Source: Symbiodinium natans
Lineage: Eukaryota; Sar; Dinophyceae; Suessiales; Symbiodiniaceae
Reading direction: 5' to 3'
Assembly: GCA_905221605.1 (NCBI GenBank)
Contig: CAJNDS010002701.1
Location: 841,489-905,488, forward strand
Length of the DNA: 64,000 nucleotides
In this document: positions 19,197-29,500 of the stretch, piece after piece
Numbering within the stretch: position 1 is the first letter of the stretch
Layout: every line of letters begins with the position of its first letter
Made by a program: the position numbers and the translations under genes
Notes under the pieces: generated by a model
The model's database searches: none
Told to the model about the DNA's origin: nothing
What the model saw: the letters and a program-made list of their open reading frames with translations, nothing else

Positions 19197-19272
19197 AGGA
19201 AACTCGGGCTTGCCAGCAAGGCTCCCAAGACGCGCCTTGGCGTATCGATGTCAAAGCTTCTCAACTGTTCGA
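19197..19272 (-). CDS. Candidate exon of an unidentified gene
   Basis: Minus strand: AG acceptor, 24 open codons reading EQLRSFDIDTPRRVLG and on, then a GC donor. It is flanked by CCCTAAA repeats on the left and TTTAGGG on the right, as are the enolase exons. The protein is not recognised. Confidence 0.4.
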
Positions 19273-19518
19273 CTGGAGCTCTTTTTTTCTCGCTTAGGGT
19301 TTAGGGTCTAGAGTCTAGGGTCTAGGGTCTAGGGTTTAGAATTGAAGGTTCAGGGTTTGGGGCAGGGAACTGAAAAACCAAAACCCGTCCCTCAAGCCCT
19401 CAATGGCCTAGTCTTATGACACTTTGAGCAGTCAGAAACATACATTCTGATTCCAGATATGGGTATACAATCATGGACACACACACACACATATATACAT
19501 ATATATATATATATATAT

Positions 19519-19555
19519 GGGCGTCCGCCTATTGCGGTTCCCCTTAGTTTTTTCA
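19519..19555. repeat. Left terminal inverted repeat of the Merlin-like element
   Basis: Begins GGGCGTCCGCCTATTGCGG and continues TTCCCC; matches the reverse complement of 25352-25388 with a few mismatches. It directly follows (AT)n. Confidence 0.85.
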
Positions 19556-19806
19556 ACGTCATAACCGTATGTATAATCTAACACTGAATGACAGTTATAA
19601 CCACAACATATGAGTTATAACTTACATCCCTATATATTCTATTGACACATACCCACTCGTATATATATTTGTAGAGCTCGTCCAGGCTGACGAGGACGTA
19701 GGCACCTCAGATGGTGCGCACTTGCTTTTATTCAGGTGTTTTTTTGCAGCTCACACTGTCGCACTGGATTTTTTCCCCACTGTTGTAGCGACTGTCGCGA
19801 ATGTGT

Positions 19807-21269
19807 CTAGATGGCGATGAATGCATTTCTGCACTTGCCACCTTCATTCGACCGTGCCAGGCCCTCTAGCACTGACATCATGGAGCTACCGACATTAACA
19901 TAGAACATGTACTCCTGCATATCGGGCTCTTCGATACGCAAGTACCCGTGCCGCTGGCGAGACCATTTCTTCAAGCGGTTATTCTCTGACTCGGCATCAT
20001 TGGTATGGAAACCAGTGGCAACATCTCGGAAGCATTTGTCATGCTTGACCGATGGTGGATGCTTGTACCCTAACTGATCTGCTGCCTTTGTAGTAGCAGT
20101 CCACCCGTCAAAGACTAGGGTACTGTGCTTGCGAACCCTACTGTGCAGAGTGTCCCTGATCTCATGCAGCCCACGAGGCTTGTTATTTACAGCCTGGGAT
20201 GTACGTGGCAAGAGTCTGTACGTGATCTTCTTCAAACCATTTCCATGTGTGAAGACCTTAGAGCCACGACCAACACACACAGCAAGCCACAACCACTTTC
20301 CATTGAGCTTGAGATTCTGCGCAGGCTTCTTCAGTACACGAAGAGGACGTCGATGCGCCGCAGGACGTTTCATGGAGGTAAAGGTCGATGGTCTCTTCAC
20401 TGCGGCAGATGGACGTTTCATGACGGCAGCAGGCTTTTTGAGGAGGGTGTACGATCCCGCCACCTTGCTTTCACCTTTTCTGAGTGTCCTCGCAGGGAGG
20501 ACTGTCATACCCTGGGCCTTCTTCATGGAAGGGGTCTCAGAACGCACATTGCTTCGTTCCTGTGGGTAGCCACTCTTGTTGATGCCGTTGTTGCCCATTG
20601 ACCAGCCATCCTCTGGATGTGTGCCAACCAGACATTCGTCAATCACGACGGTGTAGTTCAGTCCTCCTATCATCATTTGGTCCATGTTCTTCAACGCCCT
20701 CCCCAAGGCTTGCTGAAAAGATCGACGCCATTGAGTCATCGTGTGCTCCTTGATATTGCCATAGCCGAACTGAAGCTCGTTGATGATATGTACCCAAGGC
20801 ATACCAGGCGTAGCATATTCAGCATGTGAAGAAATGCTAGCCAATTGCTGATTGTGATCTCTTTCATGAACCCGTGAAAATTGACGGGAGCATTCATATG
20901 TTTGTGTCCGCTTGTCCGACATGTCCATCTGTATCTCAAACACCCATCTGGATTAGAGCACTCCAACCGAGTGGGACCATTGCATTCCGTGCACTTGTGC
21001 ATTCCCAATATAATGCCAGTTCGCAGCATCAAAGCAATGGCTCTCAATGTCAAGCTAACGTTTTGCCCGTTGCTATCCAGCACCCGTCGATCTATGATGT
21101 AGCGCTTGAAGGATGTGTCGGACTGAAACCACTCTTCACACATCTTCTTCTGGAAGTCAAGAAAAGTGATGTCATCCAAGCGCCTGCCATGTAGGCCACC
21201 GGTTTTAGGTAGCAACGGCATATCAACCCACTCACATGTAAGCAAAATGCCTTCAGGGCAAGCAGACAT
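19807..21269 (-). CDS. Merlin/IS1595-like DDE transposase (one frameshift)
   Basis: Two overlapping frames (21269-20736 and 20943-19807) join near 20795. The first gives an N-terminal helical region and a zinc ribbon (HKCTECNGPTRLEC, then CRTSGHK). The second gives the HTH-like TMTQWRRSFQQALG and the DDE core: D in YTVVIDECLVG, D in LVFDGWTATTKA, and E in FHTNDAESENNRLKKW, the HTN-x-xE block being typical of IS1595/Merlin. An insertion of ~100 residues between the first two acids carries KKPA/KRPS basic repeats of a type common in dinoflagellate proteins. The break is either a one-base indel or a very short intron; if an indel, this copy is not autonomous. Confidence 0.82.
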
Positions 21270-21492
21270 GGAATCACATTTCGCTGCGATGCTCGTCTAA
21301 ATGCTTGCACATAGACCACAAGTTTTACCGGTGCATAAGGAAGTCTTTATCAGAGTTTCCCCGGCTCAGACTCCGCTTCATATGCTCTCCGAATTTGCAT
21401 CAGACGCTCTATCTCGGATCAAAACTGAAGCTGTCCTAGCTCCACATCCGATTGGTGCACTCTACCCGGGAGGATCTCTAGGTCGGAACCGC

Positions 21493-23493
21493 TCACTCCT
21501 CAGGGTCTTCGCCTGCTAATGGCATGTGGTCATCGCTATCATAGTCCATCTCGTCACTGCCACGCATTCGCTTATGTGACGGTGATGGTGGAGTGGGGTC
21601 CAAGTCAATGACTCCAATCGCATCTGGATTCGAAAGCATCATGGCAAACGAACCTTCTCCTTCAACACACTCCTCTTTCACCTTTGTCATGATGCCTGAG
21701 GGCGAAGGTGCCGCCGACAATGAAGGCGCCATCCCTGAGGGCGAAGGTGCCGCCGACGATGAAGGTGCCATCGAGGCGACAGAGGTGGACTTGGCTGGCA
21801 TCGAGAGTGTATCTTCAGAGCATAAAAAATTAGGGCAGATTCGGCCTGAGAACGGCAAGTCGGGTTTGATCTCATTGTACCTCTGTGAGCTCTCAGTGAA
21901 GAGGTTGGCTTCAAACACAACTCTTGTCCGCGCAGGCTTCTGCTGTGTCTCTGTGAGCATGGACATAAGATCATGAGACCATTGGCGCTTCTGAGCCCAG
22001 TCCGCAGGCTGATCTGGAATGCCTTGGCGCATATCATCAATCACCTTCTGGCCAACAGGGCTGAGGAAATCCTTGTTGCCATTGATGTAGGGAACGCGAG
22101 TGACGGGCCCTTTCGAAGTGCCAGCCTTCCGAAAGAAGACTGCGTGGTTCATGTTGACCACAAAGTGAGCTCGTTTGAGGCATGCCATGATGTCTTGTCT
22201 GCTTGCCTTTTCGTTGAAGGCTGGCTTGATCATCTCAAAGAAAATCTCGAAGGATGTTGTCGTATCGCATGTGTCATCAGGTTCTGCATTCTCGTCCACC
22301 TTGTTGTCACACACCACACGTAGCTGGTGTTGCACGAACCGAGCGGCTGTCCATCGTTCAACCGTGTGGCACTCAAGCAATGCGCTGTCAAGAAAACTCT
22401 TGAGCTTGGGAATCGGCAGTGTGTTCATATCTGGATCATCCAGAATGTCTGGCCGATGCTTCTCGCCAGGCTCGCCACGCAATTGATCCAAGGACGCACA
22501 AATTCTGAAACCCGGCCTGATGGTTGGATCTAGATTGTCTCGGAGCAGGTGATACTCACTGACCGCCATTGCAATCGCTTCTGCTGCCGGCGTTTTTCCC
22601 TTTTCGGCCAGGCCAAGGAAGACAAGAGTTTTCGCTTTGAGTTCGCCAAGAAGATGCACGAGCACCTCGTCTAACAGCCAGCCCGAGAGGTCGTGGAGAG
22701 TCAGATAGAACTTCTCCACAGTTTTCGCATAGACATTACCACTTGTGAGCCCTCGAAGACACTCCTTCACCAATCCTGCCGACCATCCATGGAGTGGACT
22801 CTCTGCATGCTTGGTTTCAATCTCTGCCCATTCGATCTGCTGGTTGCCCATGTTAGTCCGCGGCCCGTTGGACTTGATGTAAGCAAAGCCGTTTTGAAGA
22901 TCATCAGTCTCCTGTTTCGGCTTGGACTCCTTGGGAGGCTTGGGCGACATCTGAGTGTAGTAGGCCAGCCAGTGCGACATCTCCTTGAGCATCAACTGAA
23001 TGGCCAATGGTCCAGCACGAAAGTTGGGTGTGAAATCAATCATCTTCAATGTCCCATACGCGATGTCCTCGACGGTTCGGATGTTTGTCTTGTTCTCGAA
23101 CGTGTAGCACTTCAAGATAACGCAATCCGTGATGCTGGTCTTGATGATAGCAAGCTGCATCTTGAAAGGAGCGCAGATCTCTACTTTGGGACAAAATGGA
23201 GGCGGAAGCTGAGCATATTGCTTCTGCAACATGCGTTCTTCAAGCCCTTCGAAATCCACAGCCGAGAAGTTCACATCCGTGATCATGTCAACGACAAACT
23301 TGGCGAGGTAGCGGCCTTCAATGTTCTTGAGCGGTAGATCTTCCACACAGCCGTTCGCATCATCCTGTTTGGAGATCAAAGGAGTGCTCACTGGAGTGAA
23401 GTCGTACGACCTGATGTCATTGAGAGCACGAGCGTACGCCGAAGGTTGTCCAGGCATTGCTGGAAAAGAGAATGCTTGGCGATGACCACGCAA
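21493..23493 (-). CDS. P-loop ATPase / superfamily 3 helicase-like protein
   Basis: 666 codons. A perfect Walker A, GLAEKGKT (G294 to T301), follows a hydrophobic strand (KTLVFL). A DILDDPD Walker B-like block is at ~349-355, and an Arg/Asn sensor-like segment (QHQLRVVCDNK) comes later, the order seen in SF3 helicases and Rep proteins. The N-terminal ~280 residues and the Ser/Pro-rich, acidic C-terminal tail are not recognised. It lies inside the transposon between the transposase and a Ser-rich gene, all on one strand. ATP-dependent help with transposition or element replication is a plausible inference; a captured host gene is the alternative. Confidence 0.65.
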   Translation of the reverse strand: MRGHRQAFSFPAMPGQPSAYARALNDIRSYDFTPVSTPLISKQDDANGCVEDLPLKNIEGRYLAKFVVDMITDVNFSAVDFEGLEERMLQKQYAQLPPPFCPKVEICAPFKMQLAIIKTSITDCVILKCYTFENKTNIRTVEDIAYGTLKMIDFTPNFRAGPLAIQLMLKEMSHWLAYYTQMSPKPPKESKPKQETDDLQNGFAYIKSNGPRTNMGNQQIEWAEIETKHAESPLHGWSAGLVKECLRGLTSGNVYAKTVEKFYLTLHDLSGWLLDEVLVHLLGELKAKTLVFLGLAEKGKTPAAEAIAMAVSEYHLLRDNLDPTIRPGFRICASLDQLRGEPGEKHRPDILDDPDMNTLPIPKLKSFLDSALLECHTVERWTAARFVQHQLRVVCDNKVDENAEPDDTCDTTTSFEIFFEMIKPAFNEKASRQDIMACLKRAHFVVNMNHAVFFRKAGTSKGPVTRVPYINGNKDFLSPVGQKVIDDMRQGIPDQPADWAQKRQWSHDLMSMLTETQQKPARTRVVFEANLFTESSQRYNEIKPDLPFSGRICPNFLCSEDTLSMPAKSTSVASMAPSSSAAPSPSGMAPSLSAAPSPSGIMTKVKEECVEGEGSFAMMLSNPDAIGVIDLDPTPPSPSHKRMRGSDEMDYDSDDHMPLAGEDPEE

Positions 23494-23728
23494 CAGGACA
23501 GATATAACCAGAGATTGCGGTTGTAACAGGACTCCTTGTCCATTACCTGCACATGCTTGTCAATGTGCATTTGCACTGCGCGTGAGCGTTTTCGATAGCA
23601 CATGCATACACAGCTCTCGCCACACTCAACCATCAAGGATACACCGCCTCACTACAACAAATGCAGAAAGCACGTTTCTGTCAGCCCCGCGGGAAGAAGT
23701 GTGCTGCTACAGTGAACCTGTATGTTCA

Positions 23729-24577
23729 CTAGGCGTTTGCCCACGCCTTGTGGGCGTTTGCCAAATGCTGGAGTGCATCTTTGAGAATGCGACGCTTCTT
23801 CTGCGATTCCCCAATCTGGTCCTCCAAAACAGTGAGACTCTGAAAGGCGTCATGCCATTCAGGCTCCCATCTTGTGATATCTACACACTCACTGTCAGCA
23901 GGTTGGCGTGCCGCATTTGAGCTTGAGGCCTGTGGCGTCGCACTGGAATCCGACGAGGACGAACTGGATGACGAGTCACTATCTGAGTCGCCCCCGCTCT
24001 CTATGTTGGAGTGCCCATCGCTCATGGTGATGGCCCCGTTGCCATTGGAGATGTTCCCTGCATTCTTGTTGTCGTCCCGGCTATCTTTGCTCGAGTGCCC
24101 CTCGCCCATGGTGATAGCTTTCTTGCCCTTGGACTTCTGCTTGTCTGGAGCCTCTTGAGTATCCGAGTTAGCCTCCTCGATGGGGTCCTCCACACTGCCG
24201 TCCGTGATGGCATGAACTGTGCCCGCATTTTGTTTGGTTCTGGTACGCTTCTTCTCCTTCATGAGCCAAGCATGTAGTTTCTCTTGCACGGTGTCATTCC
24301 ATCCACCACTCATGCCACGAGGTAGCCCGGCATCCCGCTGTAGATAGTTGATGTAATGGTTGATAGCCGTCTTGTCCAGATTTCGCTTGCTGGGATGTGA
24401 GGGCACTACACCGCTAACGATGTCGGCTCTCAGCTTTGCACAATCTGGAACTTTACAACTACATGAGGGTACAGTGTGGTCAACATCACGCCCGTCTTTG
24501 ACTTGCGAGAGCTGAAGCACACAAGCGCCGTTTCCGAGGATTTCCATCATGCCCGATACACGAGCTGCTCGCTTCAT
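23729..24577 (-). CDS. Ser-rich acidic transposon protein of unknown function
   Basis: 282 codons. The N-terminus has a small Cys cluster (VPSCSCKVPDCAK), then a helical part (LDKTAINHYINYLQRDAG) that could bind DNA, a KKKRTRTK basic patch, a Ser/Asp/Gly-rich linker with a run of Ser residues, and a C-terminal amphipathic helix (VLEDQIGESQKKRRILKDAL). No family is recognised. It is the first gene in transcription order within the Merlin-like element. Confidence 0.6.
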   Translation of the reverse strand: MKRAARVSGMMEILGNGACVLQLSQVKDGRDVDHTVPSCSCKVPDCAKLRADIVSGVVPSHPSKRNLDKTAINHYINYLQRDAGLPRGMSGGWNDTVQEKLHAWLMKEKKRTRTKQNAGTVHAITDGSVEDPIEEANSDTQEAPDKQKSKGKKAITMGEGHSSKDSRDDNKNAGNISNGNGAITMSDGHSNIESGGDSDSDSSSSSSSSDSSATPQASSSNAARQPADSECVDITRWEPEWHDAFQSLTVLEDQIGESQKKRRILKDALQHLANAHKAWANA

Positions 24578-24759
24578 GGTGCTAACTTGCTAAGTCTCAC
24601 GACTCGAGCATGTAGACACTGCAATATGAGAACATGGTTCTCGAAACAGTGTCTGGTTATAACCACCACTCCCAGGTTATAACTCGCACGTTTGTTGAGT
24701 GTCTAAATGCAGCCGAGGCGCAATCGACATAGGCGACCATATAGTATACGTATATTTAT

Positions 24760-24848
24760 GAGCAGTAAAGATACGGGGGACACTGCTTGCGATTCAATAT
24801 TTGAGGAGCAGAAAAGATACGGGGAGCACTTCTTGCGGTTCAGAATTT
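24760..24848. repeat. Tandem duplication of a ~44 bp unit
   Basis: Two adjacent copies starting GAGCAGTAAAGATACGGGG and GAGCAGAAAAGATACGGGG, about 85% alike. It lies in the subterminal part of the Merlin-like element. Confidence 0.75.
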
Positions 24849-24940
24849 TAGGAGTATGTAATACAGAAAATCATATTACATATAGGATAATATGTGATGC
24901 CACGGCAGCATCAGCTGCGGTCGAGGTACCTCGGCAGGAG

Positions 24941-25345
24941 CACCATTAAACCATTAAATCATTAAACCACTGGTTTCCCCCTTATGAGAATCCCTTAAAC
25001 CATTAAACCATTAAACCATTAAACCAATGGTTTTCCCCATATGAAAATCCCTTAAACCATTAAACCATTAAACCATTAAACCATTAAACCATTAAACCAT
25101 TAAACCAATGGCTCCCCCCCCCTGAAAATGGTTTAATGGTTTAGTGGACTCTCATATGGGGGAAACCATTGGTTTAATGGTTTAATGGTTTAATGGTTTA
25201 ATGGATTCTCATATGGGGGAAACCATTGGTTTAATGGTTTAATGGTTTAATGGTTTAGTGGATTTTCATATGGGGAAAACCATTGGTAAGGCTTAATGGT
25301 TTAATGGTTTAATGGTTTGAGGGATTCTTGGTTAAATGGTTTCAG
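24941..25345. repeat. Head-to-head inverted satellite of CATTAAAC units
   Basis: The left half is (CATTAAAC)n blocks separated by spacers like TTTCCCCATATGAAAATCCC. The right half is the same in reverse complement, (GTTTAATG)n with CTCATATGGGGGAAACC spacers. The axis is near 25115. The whole could form a ~190 bp stem just inside the right terminal repeat of the transposon. Confidence 0.85.
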
Positions 25346-25351
25346 GGAATG

Positions 25352-25388
25352 TGCAAAAACACAGGGGAACCGCTATAGGCGGTGACCC
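25352..25388. repeat. Right terminal inverted repeat of the Merlin-like element
   Basis: Its reverse complement begins GGGTCACCGCCTATAGCGG and continues TTCCCC, pairing with 19519-19555. It is directly followed by (AT)n. Confidence 0.85.
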
Positions 25389-25460
25389 ATATATATATAT
25401 ATATATATATATATTACCTACGTAATTATACATATATATATACATATCTACATATATAGC
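25389..25460. repeat. AT microsatellite
   Basis: (AT)n with TACATA variants between the transposon end and the GC hairpin at 25469. Confidence 0.85.
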
Positions 25461-25468
25461 TGCTCGCC

Positions 25469-25495
25469 TCGGCTTCTGGCCGAGGCGTCTTCAAC
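25469..25495. repeat. GC hairpin, truncated copy of a dispersed repeat
   Basis: CGCCTCGGC-TTCTG-GCCGAGGCG forms a perfect 9 bp stem, followed by TCTTC. The same head is found at 35943 and 63588 in longer repeat copies. Confidence 0.6.
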
Positions 25496-25699
25496 TAATC
25501 ATCTGAAACCATGGCTCAAATGCACGGATCAGCCTTTTGCGAACTTGCGAAGTCGCAAGTATCTGTGGAGAGCTATGTATAAGAATCGGCTTTTGTACAG
25601 GTGACGGATATGCATGCTCGGCTATCGTGTTGTTGTGTTGTTGCTGTACAGCATAACGTTGAAATGTGACATGCCAAAGGGAACCTTTCGTAGCCCTTC

Positions 25700-25742
25700 C
25701 CTTGCAGCCAAGAAATTGCGAAGCGGTCGCGGCATCGAACAT
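25700..25742 (-). CDS. Candidate first exon of an unidentified gene
   Basis: Minus strand: GCTCAG acceptor, then GTCTAC and an ATG opening MFDAATASQFLGCK, then a GA donor. A TTTAGGG tract lies on its right, as for other exons here. If real it starts the gene whose later exons lie at 14-19 kb, with the Merlin-like element in its first intron. Confidence 0.3.
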
Positions 25743-26562
25743 GTAGACCTGAGCAGGATTTCTTCAAGGGTTTAGGGTTAGGCCTAGGACCCCCATCAGC
25801 ATCCCTGCCCTCCTACCTCCTGAACTCAGTGCTGCGCCATGTGACATAGGACTTGGCTTTCCTTCGTCTGCGATGTGCACGCTGCACCCCGCGTTGGGCC
25901 AGAGGCTGCAGAGGCGGCTTGGGCAAGCTTTTTACAATTAGTGTTTATACTAGTTCATGGTTGGGATCGTATTAAAAACTTAAATGCGCATTCCTTATTG
26001 GGTTTAAGTACACTTAAAAAAGAACAATGTTACCCAACTATGGCCAAGTATAGGGCTTGTGGTACACGTTTTGGTTTACTCACTGAGCCCTTGTTCGCAA
26101 CCCAGTCTTGGGCAACAGTGGTCCGGCTGAGGAAATTGACCTCCAGTCTTGACAAGAGTGGGGATATTCCTTAAGGACCTCCTTACTCGTAGGACTGGGA
26201 CCAAACAGGAAGTCGATCGGCACTGTCGAGTCAGTATGCTAGTTCTTTAGGATAACTGGTAAAAGGGCGGATGTTATGTACCGAACGAAACCCCAAATTC
26301 CTAACCCCTGTATCAGGCCTTTGCCCACATCCTAGTTGTCCAGAAACCTGGGGGAATTAAAGGTTAACCTTTGGGATTCTAAGGGGACTATACTACCCCA
26401 ACAAGGTTAAAGGTTACCTAAACCCTAAACCCTGAACCCTAAACCCGAAACCCTAAACCCTAAACCCAGCCTCCGAAGGGGTACCTACTCTACTACTAGG
26501 ACATGAACCAGTAAACGCAAGACTGTGTGGCTCGGTCAGGGTCGCCCCTCACGAGCCCTCCA

Positions 26563-29500
26563 TCACGGCTTCCGGAAGTTCGTGCCCGCATAGCTACAGA
26601 GATGCTCGAGCTCCTCCTGGGTTCAGGGGGGGGTTTAGGGTTTAGGGTTTAGGGTTTAGGGTAATTATCTTGGGTGTACCTGAGGCCCCCCAAAGTTCCT
26701 AAACTCCCAAAGTAACGCGTATGGCTAGCCCAGGTAGGGTAGCTTTCGGCGTTCTGCGTGTTTGCGGAGAGTACAACGCAATAAGAGCGCAACTTTTGAG
26801 CTCTGCCTGATATTTCCGCAGCTGGTTGCATCATGTACCAAGAGCTGCTGATAACACCTCGACGTCTGCACCTCAACCACTTCATCGTACCCGCACCTGC
26901 CTTTCCGCACAAAAAAGCGCAGAGGCCTGGCCCTTAAAACAAGCACATGTCAGCCCTAGCAAGATGTGAAGGCGGACGTGTCGCACAGCACGCTTCCTTA
27001 ATCCCAAAACCCTAATCCCTAAACCCTAAACCCTGAATGCAAAGATTTCTCTCCCCCTCTCTCATCATCAACTCCTGCCTCAATTCGGAGGAGCTGGTTG
27101 TACTTTGACAGACCTGCTGTTACAGCACTGCTGCTGTCCCTCAGCCTTCGTAAAATGGGTGTGTTGGGATGTTCCCCCTTTTTGTAACAGTCCCTGCTAG
27201 GGATTATAGTACCCCCTAGTGTAATCCTATTAAGGACAGTTAGTATAAGCGGGAACATCCCAACATCCCAACCCTAAACCCTAAACTCTAAACCCTAAAC
27301 CCTAAACCCACATCCCAGTGTGTGTGTGTGTGTTGACATGATACTTGATTCTTTGGGGACAGATCCACGGAAGCCTACACCCGGTTGTTTAGGGCTTAGG
27401 GTTTAGGGTTTCGGGTTTAGGGTTTAGGGTTTAGGGTTTAGGGTTCAAGGTGTAGAGCTCTTCGGGGGGATTCTCGGGAACAGACCTAGCCGGTGGTGAG
27501 GCTTTCCCTCAAACCCTAAGCCCTAAGTGGGGATGCAGTGCCCAAGGTTGGACGCTTCAAGATGATTCACCTACACAGCTTATGGGTTCCAAGCAGGGAA
27601 GTGCGAAATTAGGTACCATATCTCCCTTTATCATCCTGTACAGGCTTCGATAATGAGGTACCCAATGATTCTTTGGCTGAGAACTGCGTGGTAAGTAAGG
27701 CTAGGGGTCGGGAAATTTAGCCCGACACATCTCCGCTCAAAAAACCAGAGGCCTTCAGAAAGGCACCCGAAACCCTTGTTAAGGAACCTGAGCGACAGCA
27801 AGCTACCGGAGCAACGGCACTAGAATTTCATACTGGCTACATGACCCCACGATGATAGTCATTTCAGTGTAAATGTTCCCCAGCAAGAAGCCACTAAGCA
27901 CAAAACCCTACAAGACAGCGAAGCCCCAAGCGCAATTTCTGGCAAGAAGGGCCGCGGGGTAGGGTTTAGGGCTTAGGGTTTAAGGCTTTTTGGGGCCAAC
28001 AGGGCCCTGCTGGGATATGACATGGGCCGAGGATGTCTGCAGGGTGTCGGATGTTGGGATGTCCAGGGCTTAGAAGGTTCGGTATTCGGCGTTTAGGATG
28101 AGGGAAAGAGGAAGAGAAAGAGAGCAAAGAGAGAGACAGAGAGAGAGCGAGAAAGAGAGAGAGAGAGAGAGCGAGAGCGAGAGAGAGGGAGAGAGGGAGA
28201 GAGGGAGAGAGGGAGAGAGGGAGAGAGGAAGAGAGGGAGAGAGGAGAGAGGGAGCGGGGAGAGGGGGAGGAGGGGGAGAGGGGGCGCGGGGGGGAGAGGG
28301 GGAGAGGGGGAGAGGGGGAGAGGGGAGAGGGGAGGGGGAGAGGGGGGGAGAGGGGGAGAGGGGGAGAGGGGAGAGGGGGAGAGGGGGAGAGGGGGAGAGG
28401 GGGGAGGGGGAGAGGGGGAGAGGGGGAGAGGGAGAGGGGATACTTGCTTTCTAGCATACTCGAGCAGACTGCGCGAACGATCGAGCGCCGCACGCTCCGA
28501 CCGGCAGGGGGCTCCCGTTTTGATCCTCAAGGTCTGGGCTCAGTGCTGCTTTTCAGGGTTTAGGATTTAGGGATAAGGATTTACGGTTTCGGGTTTAGGG
28601 CTCAGGGTTAGAGTCCTCGGCGCACCTTCGTTTAGGGTTTAGGCGTGGGTTTAATTCGGCATGAGGTTCCCCTTGTAAGGCCAAGAAGGTTCGCTGAGCC
28701 TCGTTTGGGTGTTCAATTTCGGGTGCCCTGAAAATCCCTCAACCGAGGAAATCCTCTGAACCCTTTTTGTCCAACCCCAAAGGAGTTCCTGATCAGCATC
28801 TGACACAAGCACCGGACCCTATATATCCTCTAAACCCGAAATTCCCGAAACCCTGAACCGCGAAACTCCTAACCCCTAAGTAAACCCCTGAACCCTAAAA
28901 CCCCTGAACCCCAACACCTAAAACCCCTCAACCCTAAACCCCTAAGAAACCCTGAACCCTAAACAACCAAAACCTAAGCCCTAAGCCCTCAGCCCTAAGC
29001 CCTAAGCCCTAAACCCTAAACCCTAAACCCTAAACCCCTAACCCCTAACCCCTAAACCCTAAACCCTAAACCCTAAACCCCAAACCCTCCCTCCCCCTGC
29101 AACTCCGCCCTCTGGGATCTCACGCTGCCCGGTGCGCAGACCGACCACCAGGTCGGCGATGAAGGAGTCCTGCGTTGTAGGGCTGGTTTAGGGTTTAGGG
29201 TTTAGGGTTTAGGGTTTGGGGTTTGGGGTTTAGGGTTTAAGCTCCCGCGCTGCGCAATAATGGCTGCGCGCCTTGGGAGTTTTTTCGGGCTTCCTCACGG
29301 GGATTCGAGCCGAGGTTGAGGGTTCACAGAGGCCTTTAGGGTTAGGGTTTAGGGTTTAGGGTTTAGGGTTTAGGGTTTAGGGTTTAGGGTTTAGGGTTTA
29401 GGGTTTAGGGTTTAGGGTTTAGGGTTTAGGGTTGATTTAGGGTTAGGGTTTAGGGTTTAGGGTTAGGGTTTAGGGTTTAGGGTTAGGGTTTAGGGTTTAG

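Larger units (their letters stand above)
19519..25388 (-). mobile_element. Merlin/IS1595-like DNA transposon, 5.87 kb
   Basis: The ends form imperfect terminal inverted repeats: 19519-19555 and 25352-25388 share CCGCCTAT-n-GCGGTTCCCC and GTTTTT after a GGG start. The element lies between (AT)n tracts, which fits but cannot prove the 8-9 bp target duplication known for Merlin. All three genes are on the minus strand: a Ser-rich protein, a P-loop ATPase and the transposase. The ATPase partner and the internal inverted satellite (24941-25345) are extra to a standard Merlin element. Confidence 0.85.

Noticed and set aside
24941-25345. CRISPR array
   Set aside because: 8-bp units with repeated, not unique, spacers and an inverted arrangement; a eukaryotic satellite.
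25500-25525. Another spliced-leader relic (ACCATGGCTCAAATG)
   Set aside because: Only GGCTCAA matches; too short to support.
26882-26926. A 15-codon open stretch first taken as the enolase 3' end
   Set aside because: 26563-26616 gives a far better C-terminus ([17 protein letters not shown], stop) in the same phase.
28093-28530. Pro/Ser-rich and Arg/Glu-rich ORFs on both strands
   Set aside because: By-products of the polypurine tract; only the enolase exon 28494-28525 is coding.
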